Positions 1 to 11,812 are shown, numbered from the stretch's first letter. The stretch is 64,000 nt of DNA from Apostichopus japonicus (GCF_037975245.1 NC_092567.1:2145714-2209713); one strand, 5' to 3'. Notes: a model not told the origin generated them from the letters alone. A program made the numbers and translations.

Positions 1-816
1 TAGGGAATACTTACTCACTCTGGGTAATCCACCACCCAAGTATGGGAATGATCAAACCCTGCGTCATTGACTAAGAGTGATTACGAGCATCTTTCAACGA
101 AATTACATTTGGCTCCGCCCCTCGGCACCTCCCACCAATGCCACTAAACAAGTATGAACAAAATCGGCCATTCGGTTGCCGAGATAAGGAGTCCGTCTAC
201 TTATGAATATTAATGAGATTGGCCCCCAAAAACGATAGGGACCATCTACTCACTATTGGTAACATACCCACCAAGTATATGAGACCGATCGGATCTTGCA
301 TCAGTCATCGTGATTACAAGCTGGCGTCACTAAAACAAAGACAGACACACACATGCGTGACTGCGAAGTGGGCAGAAAATGTTAAGGTAATCCAGCTAAC
401 ATGCATGTGGAAAGAGTAAATAATTCTCACAGCAACAATGCGCGCGAAGCGAGCCAAATCTATTTTCCACAAATTTACTAACTTGACGCCCAAAATATTT
501 TCATAGTAGCTATAGTATACACAATGCACGCGAAACAAAAAAGTGTTTTGGTACTTTGTCTCCTAAAATACAGTCGTTTTGCTATTTAAGCTTTTCAATT
601 CAACGGTGTTCATATGTTTTACTACATTGCAAAGTATTACATTGGTAGCGTGACAGGACGAAAGAGGTAATTCAGAGCTCTATGTAAGTAGACCAAAGTA
701 TACCAATATCTCACACCTGTATGTGGAATAATGAAGCAAAAGTCACTCTCTACAGGGCAGCCATGGTTAACACACAGAAAACGGAAATAAATCAATATAT
801 CCGCACAAAGATACAC
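1..816. other. Intergenic DNA with diverged dispersed repeat pieces
   Basis: I see no convincing gene here. Two stretches, near 10-70 and 240-310, are related to each other: both have a 'actcact..ggtaa' block followed by 'ccacc(c)aagtat'. A third relative lies near 41767-41800 (tctactcaccaagta). This points to an old dispersed repeat family. The short open frames across this stretch have no splice signals or protein-like composition. Confidence 0.4.
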
Positions 817-824
817 ATTGTTCG

Positions 825-2048
825 CATGGGCGGCGATCCGTACTTCCGAGTGGGGGGGATATGACCTTGTTGACTATCTAAGCGTAGCGCCACCATAAGT
901 TGGCGCGAAGCGTACAAGAAAATTTTGGGATTTACAAACCCTCTAGATGGCCGGAAACGGCACTTCCCGAGGTTTCCAAGCGGCATATACCCAACTTTAA
1001 AATAGGGATTTCATGTCCGAAATATCTCATAATCAGGATCCAAAATAATTTTTTTTTTAATTTCGGGTGTTATTTTGGGAAAATTGCCCCTGTCAATCTT
1101 GTTTCAGGCGCTACGTTAGAATGTTCGAGAGCTCTTTATATTATGCGATGAAGAAAATGGCCTCATGCAGGCTATTATAGGCCTATACACATGCAATACA
1201 CAATTACACATAGTTACATTCCTAGGTACCGATTGCTAGGGCATCCAGGTGAAACGTACGTGTATTAACAGGGGCGTCTGAAGCTATTTGGGGTTGGTAC
1301 GGAAGATCAGAGTGTGGCCATCTACCATAATTATCGGGGGGTGGGGGACGTTTGGAAGGTCAAACTACGCTACGCGCCACCAAGTTGGTTGGCGCGTAGC
1401 GTAATGGAGAAAATTTTGAAAAAATGCCTCCCAGATTGCAGGAAATGGCACTTCCCGAGCTTTTCTTCTGTGCATTCTCCCTTGTCTGTTTTTGTACCCG
1501 ATTAATCTTCTGAAACACATTTTGAAGTATTTTTTCATTTTGGTTCTTTATTTTTTGCCTTTTTTTCTTCTTAGTGCTACTTTTTTCTCCTTTTTTTTTG
1601 CGCCGTGAATATTGGTCCGGCGAACCGCTCCGACGCCCCTAATTAAGCATTACCCTGGTAACATGAGATTCTCAGCTGTTCGAGGGAACATGTACGTGTG
1701 TAGGCCTACTATAGGGCCTATATGAATACTATGAGGGTGCATATATGTACTATATCAATACCGTGGGCGCAATAATACATTTTGTTGTTATAGGGCCAAT
1801 GAAGCCTACATTCAACTATTCTTGCTTTATAAAGACGGTTTATTTGAAAAGATCGCACTGCGTTTATGGTATAGGCGAGAAATGAAGCTAAAAAGAGCCG
1901 TACATTCACGATGATGCATAAATGAAGGCATGAAAATATTCTTATTCCTGGCATTTGGTGGGGGGGATATGGTGTATTACATCCCCTCCACCCATTTTCA
2001 TGGGGGGATATATCCCCCCCCCCCATCCCCCCAGGATCGCCGCCCATG
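825..2048. mobile_element. hAT-type DNA transposon (non-autonomous) with perfect 8 bp target duplication
   Basis: The ends are a 15-base perfect inverted repeat: CATGGGCGGCGATCC at 825-839 and its reverse complement at 2034-2048. The element is flanked by the identical octamer ATTGTTCG at 817-824 and 2049-2056. An 8-base target duplication is the hallmark of the hAT superfamily. No transposase frame is present, so the copy is non-autonomous. Next to both ends are G- or C-rich runs followed by 'atatgacc'- and 'atatatcc'-like sequence, so imperfect similarity continues inward. A second insertion (1269-1641) is nested inside and accounts for about 370 of the 1224 bases. Confidence 0.85.
1269..1641. 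mobile_element. Nested short inverted-repeat element inside the 825-2048 hAT
   Basis: The left end reads CAGGGGCGTCTGAAGC and the right end is close to its reverse complement (ccgctccgacgcccct). The best flanking duplication is ATTAA at 1264-1268 and 1642-1646; a TTAA-only duplication is also possible, so the superfamily is uncertain. The interior has a GCGCCACCaagttggttGGCGCG dyad near 1375-1398. That dyad also occurs in the host element near 888-907 and, inverted, near 13343-13362, which marks a widespread non-autonomous family. Confidence 0.5.
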
Positions 2049-2169
2049 ATTGTTCGTATCAGTAACCTCGCGATTATCTTTTTCTCAGGTGAGTTGGGCC
2101 TGTTGGTTGTGCTACTATAAAACACTATCGTACACACGCACAGTTTTTATTGGTAAGTAGCGTTACAAA

Positions 2170-2455
2170 ATCGTCCCAATTGGGTTCTCCCGATTGACAA
2201 TTATCTGTGGGCCAACTGTCCGGGGGAAATTGCCCAGGAGGGAAATTGTCCCGGAGGGTAATTATCCGAGGGTAATTGTTCGGTAAGGAGTCGACTGTTG
2301 AAGGCATAGTGGAAAGGATTTGTCCGGGGGGGGGGGGGAGTTTTCTGGGATTGGAATTGTCCGGGTGGTAATTATCTGGGTGGGAATTGTCCGGGGGTAC
2401 TTGTCCAGAGAGGTAATTCTCCGGGGGGTAATTGTCCAGGGAGAGTTGTCCGGTC
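2170..2455. repeat. Minisatellite of about 17-20 bp units
   Basis: The stretch is built from variants of GGTAATTGTCCGGGGG, repeated about 15 times with drift in the G run and in the AATT core. It reads open on the minus strand only because the unit lacks stops, giving a Pro/Asp/Asn repeat. I do not regard this as a gene. A run of 13 G near 2325-2338 lies inside the array. Confidence 0.75.
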
Positions 2456-2459
2456 ACCC

Positions 2460-3609
2460 TTGATACACAAAATCAGCAAAAGCCACATACACGGATGTCG
2501 TGTATGGAAGGTAAATGTTACATCCAGTCTGCATATGTGATCAAATTTCCAAATAACTATAGAACAACTGTGGACAAATACGTGTCATTGAAGTGCGCGG
2601 TGAAGGTGAAATTTAGTTAGTTGTTGATATTCAATGGAGGAGTCTTCATTACCGCAACCTTTTTGACGTTATTTCGGTCACGAATAAATGAGTTCGGCGT
2701 TTGGTCCTTTAACGTAGACCAAAGGTTGGATATATTTCTTAACAGTTCTCTAACTAGCAATCGCCTGACATATAGCTAAGAAGTTAGGTCTACACCATCA
2801 CATATTATCCGGACAACCAAGCTCATTAACGGTTGTCAAAGAACGACTCACGCATGTTCCGGACCTGACAGAGAATACATGTCCTGGACACTGATTGGTC
2901 ATCTTGAACAACATGGTAACGTTACTGTATCCTCGTCATAGAAATTGAATTAGGAAGAATGCTGACACAGTTTATCGCCGCTTGTTTAAGCAGTGAAGCC
3001 TTGAAATATAATGAAGGCGCTTTGCAGTGTACGCCAAAAAGCCAGATCATTTGTAAGACTGAATTTGATTTTACCCGTTTTTCGAAAGAGTAGGTGTACT
3101 TTGCACAACAGAGACATGTTATTGCGACCAGAGTGTTAAGTACTATATATACTCCTGACGTAAGAACCAACTTTGAAAACATTTTTTTCTCTCCTCAAAT
3201 GACTCGAGTAAGTGGAGTGTTTGTGCAACTTTCATTGTATGGAAAGTGTCATTTCCGGTATCTGAGAGGCATATGGCAAACATTTCATCCTGCTTGTATT
3301 ATTTTAGTGATCCACTCAAATAGTGTCATATAGTTGTCCCTGAAAAATGCCGTGAAAAAGCATGCCTCCGTCCTCCCCACCCCGTTACAGCACACACCTA
3401 TAGCCTTAGTGTAATACTTCCATATTAGCCTGTGCATGTAGTTTCCAGTTTAATGTTGCAAAGTGGGTATAGTAACCTATTTTCCTAGTATTACATTGTA
3501 AGTGATAAGCCCAGGACATCATAACCGTCATCTCATGTTATTCTGGCATGTTGATCTATCGTTAGGGATACAGCTTTAAGTAAAATGAGGTGTTAACATT
3601 TTTGTTATT
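2460..3609. other. Gene-free stretch
   Basis: I see no splice-supported exon, RNA gene or tandem repeat. A short piece near 3240-3282 (ggaaagtgtcatttccggtatctgag) resembles parts of the hAT-type sequence near 13290-13310, so it is probably a transposon remnant. Confidence 0.4.
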
Positions 3610-3963
3610 AGGCTTTAGTCATATCGCATCCGTAGCCGGTCTAGGGCCTAGGCTAACTATATCCAGGGTCCAGTGAATATTAATACAGCTGCTGAGCAGA
3701 CGACGCTACTAAAGTAATAAGATACCTATGTAATTGCTTCTACTATCGCTTCCTAAGAATTACCTAGGAACTACAGACTACTGCCACATTTTTGGCATCC
3801 AAATGCGGCGCACGATATCACCATTTCGAGTGATTAATGTCAACTTTATCACTTTAGTTATGTCAAAGACTTAGTGTTTGTATTACGCTCCGTTATTGTC
3901 TTCTCGTACAAGCAAAGTGCCACTAGTACGATGAGTGGCTTCGGTATATATCGCATGACGTCA
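3610..3963. repeat. Long-range dispersed repeat, copy 1, ending in a CRE-like octamer
   Basis: This block aligns by eye, in the same orientation, with 62438-62813. Shared runs include 'ggcctaggctaactatatcc', 'ctactatcgcttcctaagaa' and 'gtcaactttatcactttagt'. Both copies stop matching just after TGACGTCA (3956-3963 here), a perfect consensus for a CREB/ATF site. No coding frame is conserved between the copies. It could be an unclassified interspersed element or a duplicated regulatory block. Confidence 0.7.
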
Positions 3964-3969
3964 TTCTCC

Positions 3970-4858
3970 CTACTTCAAATTCTATGATCCTCGCCTAGTT
4001 AGCGAAATTTTACGAACATACGGTGATTTACACCGAAGGCCTGATGCATGATTAATCTAACGAATACACTGTAGAACTAGTCTATTATTGAGCAAATGTA
4101 ACACCCTCCGGTGTATTAAAAAATCCTTGGTCGATTTCCTGGCCCTGATTCATAATTCAAGACATGTGATATACGCCATATAGGCCTGCGTACAGAGCAG
4201 CTAGCTGTGGAAACTGTGACTGTGTAGTGTGTATTATATAATACCATACCATTACGGGTTAGCTGTTTGTGCAAATAACACCGATCGCGAGTCGCTGCGG
4301 AAAAATACGATTAACATTTGTTGCTGGCGACTTTGTTTGCAAGATGTTTTTTAAATCAAATACGTTCAACTGTTACCTATCTTGTTCAATTCGAGAATTT
4401 CGAACCAAAGTAGAGAATTTTACGTATTGTTTTGAAGAAGTATTCTACTCAGGGGGATCTTTGTTCTTTACGTGTGCCAGTGCAGAATTAACTGTTTGCC
4501 GCAACAGTTCTTTGCTAATCTGCTTCTGGATTTTTTCCTGCGTGGCAAACCTGTGAGTTTGAGATTGCTATGAAGAGTGTATGTTCAGCCGGCATTCACA
4601 AGCTAGCCATGCGGATGATGGAGCGGGCTAGTTTTCTCAATACATGTAGCGTGCATGCGCACTACAATAGCTAGAACGGCTGTAAATTCTGAATGTAATA
4701 TCACCTTCCCCTCCCCTGTCTGGTAGAGATTTCTAGGGTGTATTGGACCTTCTTTCAAAAGCCATCATTCGATTTCTAAATGGATTTTATTGTTTTGTTG
4801 GTCTTCTACATATATGGTACTGTCATGGTTGAATCTTAATTTGTTCATTGTTAATAAC
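3970..4858. other. Gene-free stretch
   Basis: A 95-codon plus-strand frame at 4269-4556 exists, but it has no family features or splice sites. I treat it as chance. Nothing else is recognised. Confidence 0.4.
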
Positions 4859-4866
4859 AACGTTTA

Positions 4867-5233
4867 CAGTGGCGTAGGAAGGTATTTTTGAGTGGGGGGC
4901 TGGAGACTGATGCCCGGCCTGGGGGAGGGGTGTCCCCCTCCCCTTTGGATTTTTTTTTTTTGCATTTCCAGGTGGCCTCAGATGCAATTTGGTGCAATAT
5001 AGCACACTTCAACACCCACTCCATTTTGTAAATAATTTTGAATATTCACCTGGCCTTAGATGCAATTTGGTGCTCCAAATGAGTTTTTTTTTCTCATTTG
5101 GAAATGAAAAAGGGGTTTTCTGACTTGGGAAGCGGGGGCCGGGGGGGGGGGGGGCGGAATGATACTTCCGCCCCACCATATTTTTCACTGGGGGGGGGGG
5201 CTGGCGCCCCAGCCCCCGGTTCCTACGCCCTTT
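4867..5233. mobile_element. hAT MITE with perfect 8 bp target duplication
   Basis: The left end CAGTGGCGTAGGAAGG is typical of hAT termini. The right end (ccggttcctacgcccttt) carries its inverted core GGCGTAGGAA. The octamer AACGTTTA flanks the element at 4859-4866 and 5234-5241. The outermost bases at the right end have drifted from the expected CTG. The interior is GC-skewed with long G and C runs and two related 'ggtgcaat'/'ggtgctcc' segments, and has no coding capacity. A non-autonomous hAT copy mobilised in trans is the best reading. Confidence 0.85.
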
Positions 5234-5241
5234 AACGTTTA

Positions 5242-6255
5242 TTTGACTCTGTATATCAAGGTATTAAAGTTTCTTTTTTTTGTTTAAATGCTTCGTCTTA
5301 AACTTAATATAAAAGATCGAGTATATTTTCATAACTTATTTATAATTCATCATAATAATAATACTAATAAAGTAAAGTCTGTATGCTATTGTATGCATTT
5401 AATCCCATGTATTAATTATGACGTACATTCACATTGTATCTTAGATATAATGGTAATGTTAAGTCCCATTCTTTATACATTTCATATTGCATTTATCTTA
5501 TCAAAGGAAGAGTTTTTTAACCAGGGGTCTTTCGGCAACCGCACCTAACCTTCATTACCACTCTGCCTAGATAATACCTCTGTAGTGATTACAATGGTAT
5601 ACTGGTATAATTCAGCTATTTCTAACAATCCGTTGTTACATCTTTCACCATCCTCCACCTTTACAGGAAAAAAAATCAATTTAACCTATAATATGTCACA
5701 ATTAACCACAACAATTACACCAAGAATGTTGAAACCAGACAAGCACTTTGAGGATCTGCAATAAAACATTACATAATTATAATTAAGAGCTGATAAACGA
5801 TTGAGGAATATGCACAAATGATTGATATTCCAAGATTTGGTCTCTGCAAATACAACCTGTATGTGTAATATATGCATTTCTTTTTTGTACCTGCAGTGGT
5901 AAAGAACATTTGAGTCAATACATAGCTATATGTTATGTTCGTGGGAGAGGGGAATGGGTTAAATTATTTTCATATCCCTTGTAACGCCGATACAAATGAG
6001 AATATCGATTTAAAAGTCAAACATCACATCAATAACCGTGCACTAAAAGTCACTTATGTTACACAATTCAAAGTATTTATTTAGCCTTCCAGAAACCATC
6101 ACTCGATATTTACATAACAAACTAACAGTTTACCATATCACTGATCAGCTGATATTGTTATCTATTAATACTTTGATCCAGTACAATGCTATCTTCGCGT
6201 CTTCTATACTTCTACGCAGCGAAAACAAAACATTGATCATGACGGGGGGGGGGGG
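5242..6255. other. AT-rich gene-free stretch
   Basis: I see no exon with usable splice sites. A run of 15 G at about 6243-6258 borders the next array. Confidence 0.4.
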
Positions 6256-6259
6256 GGGC

Positions 6260-6903
6260 TTAGTGTAACACCAAGGACCTCTCTCCGTGACAGCTCCCTA
6301 ATTATACCAGGGTGCACCCATTCTGACAGCTCCCTGGTAATACCAGGGGAATCCTTTTTTTGTGACAGCTAATATTAATATCAGGGAGCTTTGTTTGTGA
6401 CAGCTCCCTGATAATACCAGGGAGTTATCTCTGTAACAGCTCCTTTATTATACCAGGGAGTCCACTTTTAGACAGCTCATATTAATTCTAGGGAGCTCTT
6501 TTGTTACAGCTCCCTAAAAATACCAGGGATTACTGTATGCACCAGCTGCCTATTATACCCTGGACCTCTCTGTGACAGCTTCCTAATTATATCAGGCAAC
6601 CGTCTTTTTTACAGCTCATATTAATTCTAGGGAGCTCTGTTTGTGACAGCTCTCAAATAATACCAGGGAATTCTTTCTGTAGCAGCTGCCTAATTATACG
6701 AAGGACCTCTCTGAGACAGCTCCCTAATTATACCAGGTAACCGTCTTTGTGACAGCTCCTATTAATATTAAGGAGCTATGTTTGTGACCGCTCTCAAATA
6801 ATACAAGGGAGCTCTCTCTCCACCTCTCTCTCCACCCACCTCTCTCTCCACCTCCACCTCTCTCTCTCTCTGTAAAAGCTGCCTTATTATACCAAGGAGC
6901 TCT
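6260..6903. repeat. Tandem array of about 16 imperfect palindromes, 35-40 bp each
   Basis: Each unit starts near 'TGACAGCT' and contains an inverted pair around an AT core, for example CCCTgataataccAGGG or AGCTcatattaattctAGGGAGCT. Two unit types alternate irregularly: one with a 'ccctaattataccaggg' core and one with 'catattaattctagggagct'. A CT-rich block (6812-6872) interrupts the last units. No open frame persists. The folding potential of each unit sets this apart from an ordinary minisatellite. Confidence 0.8.
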
Positions 6904-7966
6904 CTCGACGACAAAACAGACCCTGTAAATTAATAGTGACATTTTGAAAATAAGACGTTATGGACATACAACAGTGCCTTTATATTGTAAATTAATATTC
7001 ACCATTGGTTGTATATAGAATAACAGTTGAATGCATTATAAACTGCATGATGCCAATAATGAATAATTTGTCTTTAATAGTGGGTATTATGACACCTTTG
7101 CATGAATGCACAATTACAAGTTATCACCGTTCTGTATCAACTAACCAACATAATATTCATAACAAAAGTGCTACCAAAATTATGCGGGTTATATTCTCGA
7201 TTGGTGATTTCTGTGTTGAATTATGCGCATCATGTTTCTAATTAATTTAAAAGTTGGTAGAGTTACTTCATTTTATATCAAAGCATGCGTTTACTGGTTA
7301 AAAACTGTGGTTGTTTGGGCTAAAATTAACGTCAGAGTGTTCACTATTTTCTCAAATACACAGAGTCGGTATATGTAGTTGCTCTGAAGCATTTACTAAA
7401 ACTAAAATTAAACGTATAATAATTAGGTGATCCCTTTCGAGGGGAATGGTCAATACACACCCGACGGAGATCACACAGACACAGTCTCTATGCAAGGTGA
7501 CTATGGTTGAGAGCGGATCAGTCGTTCGGTACTAGTTTAGTTTTCTTGCCTAGGTTCTTTTCTTGGTGTCTTTTCTTAGAAAAATACACATATTGAAGGG
7601 TGTCGGTTTTAATTTACACTAATTGTGTTGGCCACTGAAGAATTAATTGCAATAGAAGTAAAAAATCGACAAACTTTGATAACAGTAGGAATCGTTAACA
7701 GGAGAGAAGTTATTCCTTTACATAACTAACTCTTACTTGTTGATTAACGGTTCTTATGTATTCGTTTAAGAACGGCGCACCGTCTTTCACGAACTTCTTT
7801 TAAATTGCGACTTTACGCAGGCGTACTGGCTGCCGGTATTCTACTGTAAGAATACGTTTTTGTAAAAGTGTGTTAATAACATAAACCTCTCGCTGTCAGT
7901 GACATCTCCCTGCACCAGGCAACTCTCTCGGTGATAACACCTTGCATGGCTTGAGTCTACACAGAC
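6904..7966. other. Gene-free stretch
   Basis: AT-rich sequence without recognised exons, RNA genes or repeats. Confidence 0.4.
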
Positions 7967-8310
7967 ACTACATTAGTATGGTACAATGACCATACACTAC
8001 ACTCCATGTAAGGGTTGTTACTACATTAGTATGGTTAGATGACCATATACTACACTCCCTGTAAGGGTTGTTACTACATTAGTATGGTTCGATGACAATA
8101 CACTACACTCCATGTAAGGGTTGTTACTACATTAGTATGGTTCAATGATCATACACTACACTCCTTGCAAGCCCTGGTTGTTACTACATTAGTACAGTAT
8201 GGTTCAATGATCATACACTACACTCCCTGTAAGGGTTGTTACTACATTAGTATGGTTCGATGACAATAAAATGAATAAAAAAATAAAATGGTTGTTACTA
8301 CATTAATGTC
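7967..8310. repeat. Tandem repeat, seven copies of a 53-58 bp unit
   Basis: The anchor 'actacatta' recurs at 7967, 8020, 8073, 8126, 8183, 8241 and 8297. The first units are exactly 53 bases apart and later ones stretch to 56-58. Most units hold a small inverted pair, TATGGTtcaatgACCATA, so each can form a hairpin. No coding potential is seen. Confidence 0.85.
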
Positions 8311-8411
8311 ATGGTCTCAATAGGGATATGGCTTTGCTTTCCCGGTTCAAGCACTTTGAGCACTCTGGGGCTTACGATAGACTAACGTGATTTCAATCAC
8401 TCTTTTTACAC

Positions 8412-8437
8412 CTGACGAAGGACCAGGATGTCTGAAA
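8412..8437 (+). other. Hairpin motif CTGANGA-stem-GAAA, locus 1
   Basis: The sequence CTGACGA-AGGACCAGGATGTCT-GAAA has a short stem (GAC/GTC) between a CTGANGA box and a GAAA box. Two other loci (20096-20129 and 57512-57545, both on the minus strand) share this design. It resembles the core of a type I hammerhead ribozyme, but one base sits between the CTGANGA box and the stem, and the stem is short. I do not call it a ribozyme. Confidence 0.35.
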
Positions 8438-8440
8438 ATT

Positions 8441-9151
8441 TGTGTAGAGTGTAGTTATATCTTTTCTAAATATTACGTTGGATTTAAAGGCATTACATGT
8501 TGTCCTTATCTTTTCTACTATTATTTCTATCCAACACGTTCAATTATACAGTTTTATTTTGATAGAAGAACTGCCAAATGACTGTTTCGATCACCACATT
8601 GTAAATTATCGGTTACCGACCATGTATTGGTATTAATGATAACTGATGTTACATAGTGTTAATGGGGTAACTTAAAAGATTAGACAATTTCCTCCAACAT
8701 ATATGGCTTGCTGTTCCAGGTTCAATTCAATCATTCGAAGCATTTAACTTTTATTTAAAGTCTTGGAAGACTAGCTATTTATTCGTAACGGAAGAATCTG
8801 AAATTCCAAACATGAACACTCCATGTGTTTATGTTGAAGTATATGTTCAATATTCTCAATTCATCATCAGTTTTATTAGAGTTTCAGCGCAATTTGGCAC
8901 ATGCAGAGATTATTCTGATTGGTTTAAATATACTATGACATCATTTGCAATTATTCTCAATACACCACTGCATATTCATTAGCTAGGAAAACCATCCGTC
9001 TTCTGTATGATATAAAGTGGCTTAAATAATAGTTTCAATGACTGTCAATAGACTTGAGAATAAAGAAAACAAAACGATTATAAAATAGTAAACGGATCCT
9101 AAATTAGGTGTAGGAAAAAATGGAAAAGATTTTTTTTATTAGCTAACTTAC
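8441..9151. other. Intron or intergenic DNA 3' of the NACHT exon
   Basis: In echinoderm NLR genes the NACHT exon is commonly followed by leucine-rich-repeat exons. I searched this strand by eye and found no LRR pattern (LxxLxLxxN) here or further left. Confidence 0.4.
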
Positions 9152-10998
9152 ATGATTTTTAGATGCAATCTCCAGCAACTGTGTCGTCGATCTTTGAAGA
9201 AGAGCGCTGTTAACTGTGTTTATTGCAACGCGACGCGAGCAGAGCTCTTTCACCGAATCCATAATGTCGTTGACGTCACCAGTTTGTTCCAGGATACAGA
9301 GAATGGCAAAATTATCCCCGCCTGGTAATCCCTTCAAATGGTTGATGAGTTTCTTTCCAGCATCAGGATCCAGACCACAGGCGAATCTAAACAGGTACTG
9401 AAGATCAAATGGATCTAAGAACCTGAGCCTATCGGAGAGATCGTGTGCGTTCTTTACAAGAGTGACAAGGTGGTGGGCTGCATACCATTCACAGAATAGT
9501 TTATGATAAAAACGGACCATCGTTGTAAACGACACATTGTTTCCAATACAATCATCGCTCACTTCATCTTCTTCGACCAAAATGCCAACTAGAATATACT
9601 GGTCATATAATTCTGGCCCGATTCTTTGACGAAATCCAGTCTTAATCCATGACAACTGTTGGTTTTTCTTGTTTAATCCTTCGAAAGCTATTTTGTCTAG
9701 CTCATGGTGTTCCATTTCATGAAGATAGAACTTGTTGCTTCTATTGTCGCCATATTTCTGTTTCAGATGGTCGTAAAAACATCTAATCATGTGTTTGAAG
9801 AACTGTGTGACAGACTTGAACTTCATGAGGTCTCTCTGATCATGAGCCATGTGGGCAAACATCACGAATATGAGAGGCACCTGGCAAAGATCAGCAAGGA
9901 TGGAGTTTTCATAGAGCCATTGTTTTATTTCTTCCACTGCCTCATCGTTGTTACCTACTACGGCCTTTCGAATGTACTCATCCCTAGCTTTGTCATCGAA
10001 CCCTGTTAGTTTGGCCCCCTTAGTTTCTTTTCTAAGACATTCTGGAAGATATCTTGTCGTTAAGCTGACATCAAAGTCTGCAAACAGTTCCATCTTGATG
10101 ATCCTGTGTACATCGTCATTATCATTGCTGTCCCTGCCAGGATACTCATCATATCCATCCAAAATAATGTGGACGGAAGAGCAACTGTGAATAATGATAT
10201 TTTCAATCTCATGTTTGCTAACACGGGGTTCATGGAAGAGAAGAAATGACTTAATCGCCCTGAAGAGCGACTTTACACTTCCAAGTTGTCTTAAGCGAAG
10301 AAGAATTAGTATTTCTACATTGTTCATCGGGGAATCCGATACGTCATTGCACCAATCGTAGGCCAGCTGAAGTGTTAACGTTGACTTACCATACCCGGGC
10401 TCTCCCTGTATAATGCGTCTCTTGGATTTAAACCGAAAGTCAGTATAAATACTTTTGTAAGAATCCAAACGCTCCCATGATCCTCTGGTATCTGGCGTTA
10501 GCTCTGATGCCAGACATACTTCAACGCTGCCTTCTACAAAGACCTTGTCCACACAATAAAGTCTATCTTTTATATATGGTAGGGGTTGAATCGCATCATA
10601 TTGGCCTTTATATGTCCTTTTGAGACCTTCTATCAGAAATATTTTCTTCTCTAAAAAAAAAGAAAAAAAGAAACAATATGGGTAAATGTTTCACGTATGA
10701 CTAAATGTTACGAACAATATATTAGTGACACACATGAGAACACGTAAATCTTAATTATTTATTTGTTACTGATAATACACTTTTGTTACTGTTCTATGTG
10801 TTATTACGACGACAGAGGGGGAGGGGGCTACATTTTTTAACAAAATAAAATAAAGATACGCAAATGGCAAAGTCAGAGTTAAAGACAACTACCTTGAAGA
10901 TCAGGATTCAGCTCCATTATCACGTGATTCACTTCAGACAGTCTACGAAGCGTAAATGGGTCGTGTGAGTACAGCCCCTGCCCATCGTTTCCGAGAAT
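9152..10998 (-). CDS. NLR-like protein, NACHT domain (two exons seen, partial gene)
   Basis: NACHT proteins are intracellular ATP-driven sensors that oligomerise in innate immunity. Two minus-strand exons are supported. Exon a (10998-10893, 106 nt) has a cag acceptor and an AAG|GTAG donor. Exon b (10650-9152, 499 codons) has a long pyrimidine tract plus AG as acceptor and a CAT|GTAAGT donor. Exon a ends with one base and exon b begins with two, so they join in phase as Glu. Exon b holds Walker A GEPGYGKST, Walker B VHIILDGYDEY, sensor-like SLTTR, and a winged-helix motif FYHKLFCEWYAAHHL near its end. Before Walker A is the family lead-in 'LKRTYKGQYDAIQPLPYIKDR'-like segment. All ATPase residues look intact. 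No LRR, death or CARD exon was found, so both ends of the gene are missing. The reading frame stops just past the donor (GTAAGTTAG), so the apparent stop is intronic. Confidence 0.85.
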
Positions 10999-11000
10999 CT

Positions 11001-11622
11001 GTTTTAAAAATATGAGCAAAATAGGGAATATAAATAGTTACATCGTTCCGTTAACCGTCAGGACATATACTGCATTGTTTTGATGTTGCATATGGTTAGG
11101 TTCAATGTTTTCTTAATGAAAATGTGTTGGGAAAGAATAGTTTATACCTAGGAATTGATATGATTACTACATGACAAAGAGAAACCAAGAGAAGTTTCAG
11201 ACCAATACCCCTATGATGTCTAACGCTATGCTACGTGCTACAATCATTAAAATTACTTAAGCGCAAATAATTTATTATTCCAAATAGTAATATCCATCAA
11301 CCGGAATATCTCTTACAAGATAGTTAAAGAAGGTAACAATGGTTAATGTTATGTTGAATTAACGTCTTGTTGAATCTTAAGAGGAAAGTAAATCAACTGA
11401 AACTGACTCACGATTTGCCCCCCGGGTAAGAAAAAAAGGAGAGAAAACAGGGAAAAAGAGGGGTAAAAAGGAGGAGGAGAGGAAGGAAGGGAAAAGAAAA
11501 AGAAGAAAGAGAGAAAAGGAGAAAAGGAGGGAGTAAAAGAAAAAAACGCAAAGACACCGGGAAGAAAAAGAGGAACAGTGACATCATTACAGCGCTGATC
11601 CCTATTATATACACAGGGAAGC
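11001..11622. repeat. Intergenic stretch with a purine-only tract
   Basis: From about 11428 to 11552 the plus strand is almost wholly A and G, with only a few C or T, in mixed GGAGA and GAAAA words. Reading frames on the minus strand here are Phe/Ser/Leu/Pro artefacts of that composition. Such tracts can adopt triplex structure. The rest shows nothing recognisable. Confidence 0.6.
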
Positions 11623-11731
11623 CAGTGACGGATCGAGGATTTCGAAAGGGGCGTGAGCCTCACCCTTCCCCTAAAACCGACAACTCCAATTTCGACGTTT
11701 CCATTTTCCCTCTCGCACTAACATGTATCTA

Positions 11732-11812
<81 letters not shown>

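Noticed and set aside
2125-2457. 110-codon minus-strand frame rich in Pro/Asp/Asn
   Set aside because: Explained by the GTAATTGTCCGGGGG minisatellite; no start context or splice sites.
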